Source: a virus
IMG/VR virus record: IMGVR_UViG_3300044801_000195
Location: 1-60,175 of that record
Length of the DNA: 60,175 bases
Strand: one strand, 5' to 3'
Positions 14,874 to 23,805 of this stretch are shown here, in pieces. Made by a program: the position numbers and the translations under genes. Within the stretch, counting starts at the first letter, position 1; every line of letters starts with the position of its first letter. The notes under the pieces are model-generated. The model did not search any database. It was not told the origin of the DNA and worked only from the letters and a program-made list of their open reading frames with translations.

Positions 14874-15065
14874 TTAGTTGTTGCGGGCGGCGATTCGCGC
14901 TTCCTGCCAGGCGTCAATCTCTTCCTCTAGCCAGGCACTCGTATTTTTGCCCAGTTTGACGGGCGGCGGAAATTCACCAACGGCGATAAGGCGGTAGGTG
15001 TGAGCTTTCGAAAACGGGTGTCCAAGGGATTTCAGATCCCGAAATCGGTACATGCGTTTGGGCAT
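14874..15065 (-). CDS. AlpA-like HTH regulator 2
   Basis: 63 aa from ATG 15065 (GGAG 9 nt upstream; ATG 15080 gives 68 aa). RMYRFRDLKSLGHPFSKAHTYR...GEFPPPVKLGKNTSAWLEEEID follows the same AlpA pattern as its neighbour, so the pair is a tandem duplication. Transcribed against the flanking rightward genes. Confidence 0.85.
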   Translation of the reverse strand: MPKRMYRFRDLKSLGHPFSKAHTYRLIAVGEFPPPVKLGKNTSAWLEEEIDAWQEARIAARNN

Positions 15066-15214
15066 TTCAGGCAACTCCATGCTGTCTTAATGTGGCCCAC
15101 GCTGGCACGAGTCGTTGCCTGAGAACACAGAGATTAATTTGCCGCCAACTTTTCTTCACAGCTCTTTTTATGCGCCAGCCACGATTTCGCAGCTTTTTTA
15201 TTCGAAGGAGACCC

Positions 15215-15739
15215 ATGGAAAACCGTCAATGCGGAGATTGCCAGCTCTGCTGCAAGCTATTGCCGGTAAGGGAACTTGGCAAGAAGGCCAATACCCGCTG
15301 CCGCTACCAGCGTCATGGCAAGGGATGCAAGGTCTATGGGCGCCGGCCGCATTCTTGCCGGCTTTGGAATTGCCGCTGGCTTGGCGGCGACGTGCCCGCC
15401 GGTATTCGCCGCCCCGACCGCGCCGGTTATGTCATCGATGTCATGCCCGACTTCATTGAGTTTAAAAATGAAGAAGGATTGATGCGGTTTCCTATTATTC
15501 AGATCTGGGTCGATCCGCTGCATTCCCTTGCCTACCGCGACCATAGGCTGCTGGCTTATCTCGAAAAGCAGTGGGAAATTGGCGTCTTGGGCCTGGTGCG
15601 GTTCGATTCCCGCGCCGCCATTGTCATGATCCCGCCGGCCTGGTCTGGTGAACCTGACTGGATCGAAAGGGGCGGCACCACCGGTACGGTAGAGCATTCG
15701 ACCGAGCAAATTTTGGGTGCCATCGCGGCGGCGAACTAA
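15215..15739 (+). CDS. YkgJ-like cysteine-cluster protein
   Basis: 174 aa from ATG 15215 with GAAGGAG upstream. Cys pattern CGDCQLCCKLLPV...RCRYQRHGKGCKVYGRRPHSCRLWNC fits the YkgJ/Fe-S or Zn cluster family. Metal binding is likely; the biochemical role is not known. It is frequently found upstream of phage packaging genes. Confidence 0.8.
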   Translation: MENRQCGDCQLCCKLLPVRELGKKANTRCRYQRHGKGCKVYGRRPHSCRLWNCRWLGGDVPAGIRRPDRAGYVIDVMPDFIEFKNEEGLMRFPIIQIWVDPLHSLAYRDHRLLAYLEKQWEIGVLGLVRFDSRAAIVMIPPAWSGEPDWIERGGTTGTVEHSTEQILGAIAAAN

Positions 15740-15751
15740 AATTTCACCCTC

Positions 15752-15782
15752 TTGACAAACATATGCGTTTGTGTCCTAAATT
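15752..15782 (+). promoter_or_regulatory. Putative promoter with overlapping palindrome before late genes
   Basis: Consensus -35 TTGACA (15752-15757) with a weak -10 (CCTAAA/TAAATT, 15775-15782). ACAAAC-ATATGC-GTTTGT (15755-15772) is an inverted repeat overlapping the -35 and spacer, as expected for an operator. Candidate start of late transcription. Confidence 0.5.
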
Positions 15783-15875
15783 TCGTCAGTCTCAAGAATT
15801 GTGCGCGGAACCACCTCCCCACACTTCCCTTTCCCGCCCTTCCCGCCTTTGACCGCCCCGACGGAGACCGTAGCC

Positions 15876-16271
15876 ATGGCCACCACAGTGCTCAATAGCC
15901 TGCTCAATTCGCTTGCCTCTTCGCTGCCCGCCGCCCTCAGCAATGTGCTGAGCACCAGCGGCCAGGCGTCGGCGCAGATCGAGCAATATGTCGCCCAGAT
16001 CGAGGGCGCCATCGACAATCCGGCAATGGTGGCGCTGTTCGCGCACGACATCATGTCGACGCCTTCGGTTCCGCCGGCCGCGGCTTTCATCGCCGCGAAG
16101 ATCATGACGCTTTCGCAAAATCCGGCGACCTATAATCCCACGCTCGTGATGTCGCTATGCCAGGCCATTCTGTCCACGATGGCGCAGCAGAATTCGAGCA
16201 TTCTGGGCGGCCTCGCCGGGTTTGCCGGCACGCTGACCGGTACGACCACGACGACCACGACGCTCGGCTGA
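15876..16271 (+). CDS. Hypothetical Ala/Thr-rich protein before terminase
   Basis: 131 aa from ATG 15876 (GGAG upstream). Mostly helical and low complexity, ending in a TTTTTT run near the C-terminus. No family recognised; position suggests a late-region protein. Confidence 0.6.
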   Translation: MATTVLNSLLNSLASSLPAALSNVLSTSGQASAQIEQYVAQIEGAIDNPAMVALFAHDIMSTPSVPPAAAFIAAKIMTLSQNPATYNPTLVMSLCQAILSTMAQQNSSILGGLAGFAGTLTGTTTTTTTLG

Positions 16272-16325
16272 TAGCGGCGGCGGACCCGATGCAAGGCGCG
16301 GCCATGAGCCGCGCCAATTTATTTC

Positions 16326-16877
16326 ATGAAATCCCCAAACAAGGCCGTAAAGCCGAAACGGAAGCGCGTTTTTTATAGCCGCGCGCTTGCCATCGAAATC
16401 TGCGACCGGCTCGCGAACGGCGAGACGCTGCGCCAGATTGAACGCGCCGAAGGAATGCCGAACCGGGTCGCGATCATCGCCTGGTCGAACCGCGACGTTG
16501 ACGGTTTCGCGGAACGTTACGGCCGTGCCCGCAATGTCTGGCTCGATCTTCTCGCCGATGAACTCATCGATATCGCCGACGACGGTACGAACGACTGGGT
16601 AGAGCGAGAGACCGGCGATGGCACCAAAACCGTATTCGACAACGAACACGTCAGGCGTTCCCATATACGCATCGATACGCGGAAATGGATTCTCTCAAAA
16701 CTGCGGCCTGGGAAGTATGGCGACAAGCTTGCGCTCGATCATAAATTGGAGCCCGTCGATGTCAAGCACGCTCACACCGTAAAACTCGAAGACCTGAAGT
16801 CTATGTCGATTGATGAACTTGCGCAATTCTATCGAGAGAAGGCTGCTGCGGCTGGAGGAGATCAACCGGAATCCTGA
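16326..16877 (+). CDS. terS: Terminase small subunit
   Basis: 183 aa. An N-terminal HTH (RALAIEICDRLANGETLRQIERAEGMPN...WSNRDVDGFAERYGRAR, abridged) is followed by an oligomerisation region (ILSKLRPGKYGDK), as in Sf6/phage terminase small subunits. It recognises the pac/cos site and loads the large subunit. Its 3' end overlaps the large-subunit gene by about 65 nt. Confidence 0.85.
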   Translation: MKSPNKAVKPKRKRVFYSRALAIEICDRLANGETLRQIERAEGMPNRVAIIAWSNRDVDGFAERYGRARNVWLDLLADELIDIADDGTNDWVERETGDGTKTVFDNEHVRRSHIRIDTRKWILSKLRPGKYGDKLALDHKLEPVDVKHAHTVKLEDLKSMSIDELAQFYREKAAAAGGDQPES

Positions 16878-18417
16878 GCTCATCCCGATCGAGCTTGAGA
16901 TTTGCCGCCGGGACATTCTACATTGGTTCAAGTGGTGGGTCTGGACCTACGATCCCAGGCGCGCCGCTTATGGCGAGATTACCTGGCTTCCCTTCGATCT
17001 TTACCCGAAGCAGATCGAACTTATCCAATGGTTCGGCGACCGGCTGAAGGCGCGCGAAGAAGGGCTTGTCGAAAAGAGCCGGGAGATCGGGTTTACCTGG
17101 CTCGCTGGCGGGTTTGCCGCCCATCGCTGGAGGTTTACGCGAGGCTTTAAGACTACTTTTGGGTCGCGCATCGTCGATTATGTCGATAAGGCAGGCAGTC
17201 CGGATTGCATCCTCGAAAAAGTCCGGATGCTCATCCTCGGACTGCCGCGATGGATGCTTCCAGCGGGTTTCAACCGTCGCGCGCATTTCAATTATTGCCG
17301 CCTGATCAATCCGGAAAACGGTAGCATCATCGGCGGAGAAGGTGGCGATCAGATGGGCCGCGGCGGCCGGTCCACGATGTATTTCATCGACGAAGCCGCT
17401 TTTATCGAGCACGCCGAAACCGTGGCAGCCTCCACATCGGGAAACACCGATGTCCGCATCTGGGGTTCGACGGTCAACGGCCCTGGTAATTTCTTCGCGC
17501 GGAAACGGTTCGGCGGTAGCTTGCGGCCAAACCAGCTCTTCCGGTTCCATTATTCCGACAACCCATCGATGACGCCGGAGCGGATCGAAGAGAAGAAGTT
17601 AAAATTGGAGCCTTATCAGTGGGCCTCTGAATATGAAATCGATTACTCCGCCTCGGTCGAAGGGATCTGCATCCCGGCCAAATGGGTCGAGGCCGCCAAG
17701 AAAATCGGCAAGCTGGTCAAGGCCGAGCCTAGTGTCGAGGGTATCGCTGGCGGCGACGTGGGCGGCGGCGGCAAGGCAAAATCGGTCGTTGTGCCGCGCT
17801 TCGGCCCTATCGTCATGCTGCCCCGGTCCTGGAAAGATGGCGACACCAATGAAACCGCTTACCGGATGCTGGACGCCTGCTGCGAAATCACCGCGATGCG
17901 CTCCGATGGCACGGTCTGCAAAATCCGGTCGCTCCGTTACGACGCTCCCGGCGTTGGCCTTGGCGTGCAATCGACGCTCAACCACACCCACCGGCCCGGC
18001 CTGTCGGTTACGGGCGTGAATACCGGTGTCGCTCCCACCGATATGGATTGGCCGGATGGAGAGACCTCGGCTGAGAAATTTCTGAACCTCAAGGCCGAAG
18101 GCTGGGCGCTCTGCCGGGAACGCATCAAGGCGTCATACGAAAAACTGCTCTTTCTCGAAGGCAAAGAGGGCGGCATCGATCATCCCGTCAGCGATCTGTT
18201 GATCCTGCCCGACGACAGCGAAGGCCCCGACGCGACGCTATTGGCCAGCCAGCTCAGCATCGTCAAATGGTCGCGCAACGAAAAGGGCAAGTATATGATC
18301 GAGCCCAAACAGAAACTCGCCTCGCGTGGCATTGCCTCCCCCGATCATGCCGACGCCTTGGTGCTGACTTTTACCGGTTATTCCGCCGTTGAAATCTGGA
18401 TGAAGTTGGCGGGGTAA
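16813..18417 (+). CDS. terL: Terminase large subunit
   Basis: 534 aa from ATG 16813 (TTG 16810 is one codon upstream). Packaging ATPase: the Walker A-like segment VEKSREIGFTW is non-canonical, as in several TerL families; Walker B MYFIDEAAF. The RNase H-like nuclease half has GGDVGGGG and the C-terminal acidic motif SPDHADALVL. It cuts concatemers and drives DNA into the prohead. Its stop overlaps the portal start (TAATG). Confidence 0.92.
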   Translation: MNLRNSIERRLLRLEEINRNPELIPIELEICRRDILHWFKWWVWTYDPRRAAYGEITWLPFDLYPKQIELIQWFGDRLKAREEGLVEKSREIGFTWLAGGFAAHRWRFTRGFKTTFGSRIVDYVDKAGSPDCILEKVRMLILGLPRWMLPAGFNRRAHFNYCRLINPENGSIIGGEGGDQMGRGGRSTMYFIDEAAFIEHAETVAASTSGNTDVRIWGSTVNGPGNFFARKRFGGSLRPNQLFRFHYSDNPSMTPERIEEKKLKLEPYQWASEYEIDYSASVEGICIPAKWVEAAKKIGKLVKAEPSVEGIAGGDVGGGGKAKSVVVPRFGPIVMLPRSWKDGDTNETAYRMLDACCEITAMRSDGTVCKIRSLRYDAPGVGLGVQSTLNHTHRPGLSVTGVNTGVAPTDMDWPDGETSAEKFLNLKAEGWALCRERIKASYEKLLFLEGKEGGIDHPVSDLLILPDDSEGPDATLLASQLSIVKWSRNEKGKYMIEPKQKLASRGIASPDHADALVLTFTGYSAVEIWMKLAG

Positions 18418-20402
18418 TGGTAGGCATCAAGAAGTCAACCGTCGCGCGGGCGCGCCGCGATGAAACCAAAACGCTGAAGGATTTGGAGAAAGCGGGCCGC
18501 ACGGTCGCCAAGGCGGCGCAAACCGCGGACGCACAGGTTTCGGATTCGTTTCAGAATTTCGCCCTGCAACTCGGCGTGGGCACCGACAACGCGATGTCGG
18601 GTTCGACCTATGGGTTCAACCCCATCACCCGGCTTCGGGTGCTGCTGGAATGGGCCTATCGTGGGTCCTGGATCGCCGCTATCTCGGTCGATGCCGTTGC
18701 TGACGATATGACGCGCGGCGGCATCGATCTGCAATCGACGATCCCGCCGGATGAAGTAGAGCGCCTGCATAAGGCGTTCACCAAATTCAAGATTTGGCAA
18801 TCGCTCAACGAAACCATCAAGTGGGCGAGGCTCTATGGCGGCGCGATCGCCGTTTATCTGATCGACGGTCAGGATTTCTCGACGCCGCTCCGGATCGACA
18901 CCATCGGCCGGGACCAATTCAAGGGCCTGCTCGTTCTCGACCGCTGGATGATCGAGCCGAGCCTTAACGACCTCGTGACCGTGCTTGGCCCCGATATGGG
19001 GATGCCGAAATATTACACCGTGACAACCGATGGCCCGGCGCTGCGCGGACAGAAAATCCATCACAGCCGCGTCATCCGTTTCGACGGTATCAAGCTTCCT
19101 TACTGGCAGAAGATTGCGGAGAATCTCTGGGGTCTTTCGGTCCTGGAACGGCTCTATGATCGTCTTGTCGCCTTCGACAGTGCCACGCAGGGCCTGGCCC
19201 AGGCGATGCACAAGATGCACTTGCGCATCATCAAGATCGATAAGCTCCGCGCATTGATCGCGGCCGGCGGCCCCGCCTACAATGCGGTGCTGCAGCAGGT
19301 CGCGATGATGCGGCGGTTTCAGTCCAACGAGGGCATCACCATCCTGGACGGCGCCGACGACTACGTGCCGAACCAGGTCAATATCAACGCAGGCTATTCC
19401 GACGCGCTGATTCAATTCGGCCAGCAAGTTTCCGGCGCGAACGGTATTCCGCTCGTCCGCATGTTCGGACAATCCCCCGCCGGGCTGAATTCGACGGGAG
19501 AGTCCGACATCCGGCTCTATTACGATGGCGTCAACGAAGATCAGGAAAACGACCTTCGCGTCCCATTGATCATGGTTGGCAATATCGTCGCCCGCAGCGA
19601 GGAAATCGCGCTGCCCGAGGAATGGTCGTTCAAGTTCAGGCCGCTCTGGCAACTCAAGGAACCCGAAAAGGCCGACATCAACGCGAAGGAGGCCGCGACG
19701 ATCCTGGACGCGCAAGAGCGCGGCATCGTCGATCATCCAACCGCGCTCAAGGAGCTTCGGGAGAGCGGGCGGCGCACCGGCCATTGGAGCAACATTACCG
19801 ACGAAATTATCAAGCAGGCCGAACAGGAACCGGCGCCTAGCGCGGCGGAGATGCAGGCCGGCGGCGCTCCTGGGATGCCGGGGCAAGAGCCCGGCAGCGG
19901 GGAAGAGCCTGGCGCGGGCGAAGGCGGCAAGAAGCTGTCGGACCTGCTACCGAAGCCCCGGTTGATATCCAGCCTTAATAGCAAGGACAATGCGCGCCGG
20001 CTGCCATTTATCAGAATCGCCGGCCTGCCAGTGCGGATCGAATGCTTCAGGGGCAACGAACGCTGGAAGGGCGGTCCAACCTGGCCGGCGGACTACGGCT
20101 ATATCGAGGGCACCAAAAGTGCTGAAGGCCCGGATGAAGCGATGGATTGCTTCGTAGGCCCGTACCGTGAAGCCGGAATGGCCTGGATCTTCGACCACAA
20201 CGGCAACGATGGCCGTTTCGAGGAGCACAAGATCATGCTGGGCTATCGCGACCCCGATACAGCGCGCGCCGATTACGCGCTAAGCTATGGCCGGGAACCC
20301 GCCGGATGGCTGGCTTACCGCGCGGACGAACTCGCGCATTGGCTCAAGACCGCCGATGTCACCAGGCCCGTGACGGGCACGCATAAGGTGATGGCGGCGT
20401 AA
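18417..20402 (+). CDS. Portal protein (DUF1073) fused to a pyrophosphatase-like domain
   Basis: 661 aa, longer than a usual portal. Residues ~60-440 match the DUF1073 portal family (FNPITRLRVLLEWAYRGSW, KWARLYGGAIAVYLIDG, GLSVLERLYDRLVAFD, SPAGLNSTGESDIRLYYD). A Pro/Gly-rich linker (~480-515) leads to a C-terminal domain with MPADYGYI-like PTWPADYGYIEGTKSAEGPD, MDCFVGPY, WIFDHNG and FEEHKIMLGY. That is the phage 'inorganic pyrophosphatase' (InPase) domain seen in polyvalent proteins. The fusion may place that activity at the portal vertex; catalysis is untested. Confidence 0.87.
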   Translation: MVGIKKSTVARARRDETKTLKDLEKAGRTVAKAAQTADAQVSDSFQNFALQLGVGTDNAMSGSTYGFNPITRLRVLLEWAYRGSWIAAISVDAVADDMTRGGIDLQSTIPPDEVERLHKAFTKFKIWQSLNETIKWARLYGGAIAVYLIDGQDFSTPLRIDTIGRDQFKGLLVLDRWMIEPSLNDLVTVLGPDMGMPKYYTVTTDGPALRGQKIHHSRVIRFDGIKLPYWQKIAENLWGLSVLERLYDRLVAFDSATQGLAQAMHKMHLRIIKIDKLRALIAAGGPAYNAVLQQVAMMRRFQSNEGITILDGADDYVPNQVNINAGYSDALIQFGQQVSGANGIPLVRMFGQSPAGLNSTGESDIRLYYDGVNEDQENDLRVPLIMVGNIVARSEEIALPEEWSFKFRPLWQLKEPEKADINAKEAATILDAQERGIVDHPTALKELRESGRRTGHWSNITDEIIKQAEQEPAPSAAEMQAGGAPGMPGQEPGSGEEPGAGEGGKKLSDLLPKPRLISSLNSKDNARRLPFIRIAGLPVRIECFRGNERWKGGPTWPADYGYIEGTKSAEGPDEAMDCFVGPYREAGMAWIFDHNGNDGRFEEHKIMLGYRDPDTARADYALSYGREPAGWLAYRADELAHWLKTADVTRPVTGTHKVMAA

Positions 20403-20429
20403 TGGGCTTCCATCATCACGTTCATATCG

Positions 20430-20639
20430 ATGACACGGATTGGAAAGAAGAGCTGCACTGCGTTTCACGAGGAAATATTGGCCGGGAGCAAAGACGAGCC
20501 AGGCGCATTCGATGAGTTGCTTGAGAAGCTCGGATTGACCGAGAAGTTTGCCGCCACCTTTGACGAGGAGGCGAAAGACGGCACTGCGGACCCGATGGAC
20601 GAAATACGTGCCTTAATGGCTAAAGTTCCTATCCGCTAA
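20430..20639 (+). CDS. Small acidic protein, possibly frameshifted 5' end
   Basis: 69 aa (FHEEILAGSKDEPGAFDELL, DEEAKDGTADPMDEIRALM). A better-coupled ATG at 20402 overlaps the portal stop (TAATG) and encodes MGFHHHVHIDDTDWKEELHC before running into another frame that stops near 20515. A one-base shift around 20455-20465 would join the His-rich start to this body. Either two overlapping mini-genes or one shifted gene. No family recognised. Confidence 0.45.
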   Translation: MTRIGKKSCTAFHEEILAGSKDEPGAFDELLEKLGLTEKFAATFDEEAKDGTADPMDEIRALMAKVPIR

Positions 20640-20645
20640 ACCTTA

Positions 20646-21437
20646 ATGGCACTTAATTTAGGCGCGGAGCTTAGCTCCCAGCAAACCCGCGACCTTGCCC
20701 GGCTCGAAACCCGCGAGGAACGGCTGGGCTGGGCGAGAGTCCGCCGCGCCGAAACCGGCTATGCGATCTCGCTGCGCGGGCTCGCCAAGCAGATCGGGCT
20801 GATCGTCACCGGCATGTGGCCGGAACAGCCCGAGGACGCCATCGCGCTGGCGTTGATGCGATATGCCGAGATTATTGGACCATGGGCGCAGGCCGTCGCC
20901 GGGCGCATGCTGGCCGATGTCTCCCGGCGCGACCAGGCGCAATGGAACCGGGTCAGCCGCACGATGAGCCGGTCGCTGCGCGAGGAAATCGAGCGGGCCC
21001 CAACCGGCGAGGCGCTGCGGAAGCTGCTCGATCTACAGGTCGAGCTGATCACGTCGTTGCCGTTGGACGCGGCAACACGGGTGCATGAACTCGCCATCGA
21101 AGGGCTGCAAACCGGCGCCCGCGCCAACGAGCTGGCCGCGAAGATTCTGGCCACCGGTCACGTCACGGCATCGCGAGCGAATTTGATCGCGCGTACCGAG
21201 ACCGCGCGCGCCGCTTCGACGCTGACGCAGGTCCGGGCCAAGTATGTCGGATCGACGCATTATATTTGGCGGACCTCGGGCGATAGCGATGTCAGGCCGC
21301 TGCACCGGAAATTGAACGGCAAAACCATCGCCTGGGATAACCCGCCAGTTTCCGGCGAAGACGGCGAGAAAGCCCACGCCGGTACAATCTACAACTGCCG
21401 CTGCTTTGCCTCTCCTATAATTTCAGAAGAGTTCTAG
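20646..21437 (+). CDS. Head morphogenesis protein, SPP1 gp7/Mu F-like
   Basis: 263 aa. The C-terminal half carries the family signature: ARTETARAASTL, WRTSGDSDVRPLHRKLNG, and HAGTIYNCRCFA with the conserved N-C-R-C end. Minor head protein that attaches to the portal. It follows the portal gene, as expected. Confidence 0.88.
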   Translation: MALNLGAELSSQQTRDLARLETREERLGWARVRRAETGYAISLRGLAKQIGLIVTGMWPEQPEDAIALALMRYAEIIGPWAQAVAGRMLADVSRRDQAQWNRVSRTMSRSLREEIERAPTGEALRKLLDLQVELITSLPLDAATRVHELAIEGLQTGARANELAAKILATGHVTASRANLIARTETARAASTLTQVRAKYVGSTHYIWRTSGDSDVRPLHRKLNGKTIAWDNPPVSGEDGEKAHAGTIYNCRCFASPIISEEF

Positions 21438-21440
21438 TCC

Positions 21441-21674
21441 ATGACCGAACCCCAAGCCGCGAACGGCAACCTGCCCAGTAGCATCGTTGTTCCGTTCGTC
21501 ACCGTTGCCGACAGGGCTGTCGAGATCAAGAATCAGATCGCTTCTCATCTGCGCGAAATCTGCGCCGAGCTTGACGAGGTCAAGCGCTTGGGCCTGCACG
21601 CCGAGTTCGACGTTCGCCCAAATGCCTTGGGCAAGATGGAAATTGTCAAACTGCTGGTTGCCCTCGCTTACTAA
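21441..21674 (+). CDS. Small hypothetical protein
   Basis: 77 aa. VADRAVEIKNQIASHLREI forms a helix likely to coil. No family recognised; sits between the F-like head gene and a secreted repeat protein. Confidence 0.55.
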   Translation: MTEPQAANGNLPSSIVVPFVTVADRAVEIKNQIASHLREICAELDEVKRLGLHAEFDVRPNALGKMEIVKLLVALAY

Positions 21675-21701
21675 CACGTTCCCCTTACCCGGAGATCATC
21701 G

Positions 21702-23123
21702 ATGCGCCTTTTGAAGCTGGCGCTGGCAGCTCTGCTGCTGGCGGGCCAGGCCCTACCAGGCTTTGCCCAAACTTATCCGATCACGACGCCTGTCTATATC
21801 CCGAGCGCCATTGAGCAGCCGGCGGTGTGCATCGCGGCCTGCGATGTCGTGTTTACCGTCTCCGGTGTCTCGACGGTTACTTTGCAGCTCGTCGGCACGC
21901 CGGCGGCGATCACTGCTTCGGTGCAGGGCACCAACGAGGCGCAGAGCGTTGCCGCGCCGACCTGGACCGCGCTGAACATGATCCCGGTCAATGGCGGCTC
22001 CGCGGTCACTTCAACCTCAGCGGTTGGGTTCTGGACCGTCAACACCACCGGCCTGACCAAGGTGCGGGCGCATGTCTCCGCGCTGACGGGTTCCGTTACC
22101 GTCAACATGACGGGTTCGAGCGGCGGTACGGTTTCGTTTTCGTCGAACTCCGTGGTCCTGGCCGACGTGGAAGCCAATATCGCGCCTGGCACCGCGCCGG
22201 CGAAAGCGGCCATCGTCGGCGGCGTCTATAACTCGGCGCTGCCCACGGCGACCAATGGTCAAACCGTGGCAATTCAGCTCAACGCTTCCGGCGAGCAGCT
22301 CGTTGCCAGCCCGAATCTTGAGATGGCCATTGCGCCCGGCACCGCGCCGGCAAAGGCCCTTGCCGTCGGCGGCGTCTATAACTCGGCGCTGCCCACGGCG
22401 ACCAATGGTCAAACCGTGGCAATTCAGCTCAACGCTTCCGGCGAGCAGCTCGTTGCCAGCCCGAATCTTGAGATGGCCATTGCGCCCGGCACCGCGCCGG
22501 CAAAGGCCCTTGCCGCGGGTGGCGTCTATAACTCGGCGGCGCCCACGCTGACCAATGGACAGACGGCTGCGTTGCAGCTCAACGCCTCGGGACAGCTCAT
22601 CACCTCCACCACGAACACGGAAGGTGTAATCACCGCGGCCACCGCTCCTACTAAGATGCAAGTGAGTGGCGCGGTTTACAATTCTTCCCCGCCCTCGCTT
22701 TCGACCGGACAGAGCGCGGCATTGCAGCTCGATAACGACGGTTCACTTTATATGAACCTCCGCGACGACACAGTAGTCGCGGCGGACCCCTGCCAAAGCC
22801 GCAATGTCGCGAAGTCTTCGGTGCTATCGAATATCGGTTCTGCTACGACCACGGCGCTAGTGGCGGTTTCTGGTGTCAAAGCCATTTACGTTTGCGGTAT
22901 TTCGATAGTTACGGGCGCGGCGGATACTGTTTATCTGGAATACGGCACAAGCACGAACTGCACGGGAACAACGGCGCTCACCCCAACTTATATAGCATCG
23001 TCTCAGATAAACATCGGTTGGGGCGGCGGAACGGTTGTAACAGCCCCCGCATCGCAGGGGCTGTGCGCGGTATCCACCGGTACGAATGCCCAGCAAGTGC
23101 TTGTCAGCTACGTTCAGCAGTAA
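21702..23123 (+). CDS. Secreted repeat protein in head module
   Basis: 473 aa. Clear Sec signal peptide (MRLLKLALAALLLAGQALPG then FAQ). Residues ~160-345 contain 50-residue repeats built on GGVYNSALPTATNGQ and LQLNASG; two copies are identical in DNA (22215-22514). The GGVYNS...TDGQ..LQLD motif occurs in phage virion proteins, so this may be a decoration or host-contact protein. A signal peptide in a head-module gene is unusual. Confidence 0.75.
   Translation: MRLLKLALAALLLAGQALPGFAQTYPITTPVYIPSAIEQPAVCIAACDVVFTVSGVSTVTLQLVGTPAAITASVQGTNEAQSVAAPTWTALNMIPVNGGSAVTSTSAVGFWTVNTTGLTKVRAHVSALTGSVTVNMTGSSGGTVSFSSNSVVLADVEANIAPGTAPAKAAIVGGVYNSALPTATNGQTVAIQLNASGEQLVASPNLEMAIAPGTAPAKALAVGGVYNSALPTATNGQTVAIQLNASGEQLVASPNLEMAIAPGTAPAKALAAGGVYNSAAPTLTNGQTAALQLNASGQLITSTTNTEGVITAATAPTKMQVSGAVYNSSPPSLSTGQSAALQLDNDGSLYMNLRDDTVVAADPCQSRNVAKSSVLSNIGSATTTALVAVSGVKAIYVCGISIVTGAADTVYLEYGTSTNCTGTTALTPTYIASSQINIGWGGGTVVTAPASQGLCAVSTGTNAQQVLVSYVQQ
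22215..22514 (+). repeat. Exact 150-bp tandem duplication
   Basis: 22215-22364 and 22365-22514 are identical by inspection, each encoding 50 residues in frame. Diverged copies precede and follow. Zero divergence implies a recent duplication or ongoing copy-number change. Confidence 0.95.
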
Positions 23124-23132
23124 GTCACACTC

Positions 23133-23795
23133 ATGCGCCTCATCCGCCTCCCCGCCCTCGCCCTCTTCGTGGGGGCGGGGTTCCTGGCCTTATGCGCGGC
23201 GGTTCCGCCGCTGGTAACGCCCGCGCGCGCCCAGCAGACAGCGGCGGCCTATGGCTCGGCCGCCTACAGCAATACCGCGCTAAGCAATACCCCAGCGCCG
23301 ATCAAGGCCAGCGCTGGACTGCTCACCTCGTTCAATTGCTACAACCCGAACGCCGCTGTCGAGTACCTGCAATTCGCCGATGCCGCCGCCCAAGTCATGG
23401 CGATCGCGGGCACAACCAACGGCACGACCTCGACCAGCAGCGCCGTGCTGCATTTCGCCAGCACGCCCGCGAACCTGGTCAAGGGCATGGGCATCGTGGA
23501 TACCTCCACGGGCTCCTCTATTGCCGCTGGCGCCACGGTTGTCTCTTGGACGGCCACGACTGTCACCATGTCGGCGAAGGCGGCGGGCGGCGGCGTGGGC
23601 GGCACGGACGGCATCACCTTCTTCACCGTGCCGAAAATGACGGTCGCGCTGACGCCATCGACGGTCAGCAACAGCGCTTGGCCTATCGGCGTGGGCTTTC
23701 CGTTGGGCGCCATTAGCGTGGCGGCTACTTCCGGCGTCACCACCTACAGCACCGCGCCCGGCTCGGCGCTGGCCTGCACCTTCACCTTTAATTAA
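23133..23795 (+). CDS. Secreted Ala/Thr-rich protein
   Basis: 220 aa. Signal peptide with hydrophobic core (LPALALFVGAGFLALCAAV) and ARAQQ cleavage region. The rest is beta-rich (TPAPIKASAGLLTSFNCYNP, TVTMSAKAAGGG). Second of two adjacent Sec-targeted products in the head module; function unknown, possibly virion surface. Confidence 0.7.
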   Translation: MRLIRLPALALFVGAGFLALCAAVPPLVTPARAQQTAAAYGSAAYSNTALSNTPAPIKASAGLLTSFNCYNPNAAVEYLQFADAAAQVMAIAGTTNGTTSTSSAVLHFASTPANLVKGMGIVDTSTGSSIAAGATVVSWTATTVTMSAKAAGGGVGGTDGITFFTVPKMTVALTPSTVSNSAWPIGVGFPLGAISVAATSGVTTYSTAPGSALACTFTFN

Positions 23796-23805
23796 CCGCC
23801 TCTGA

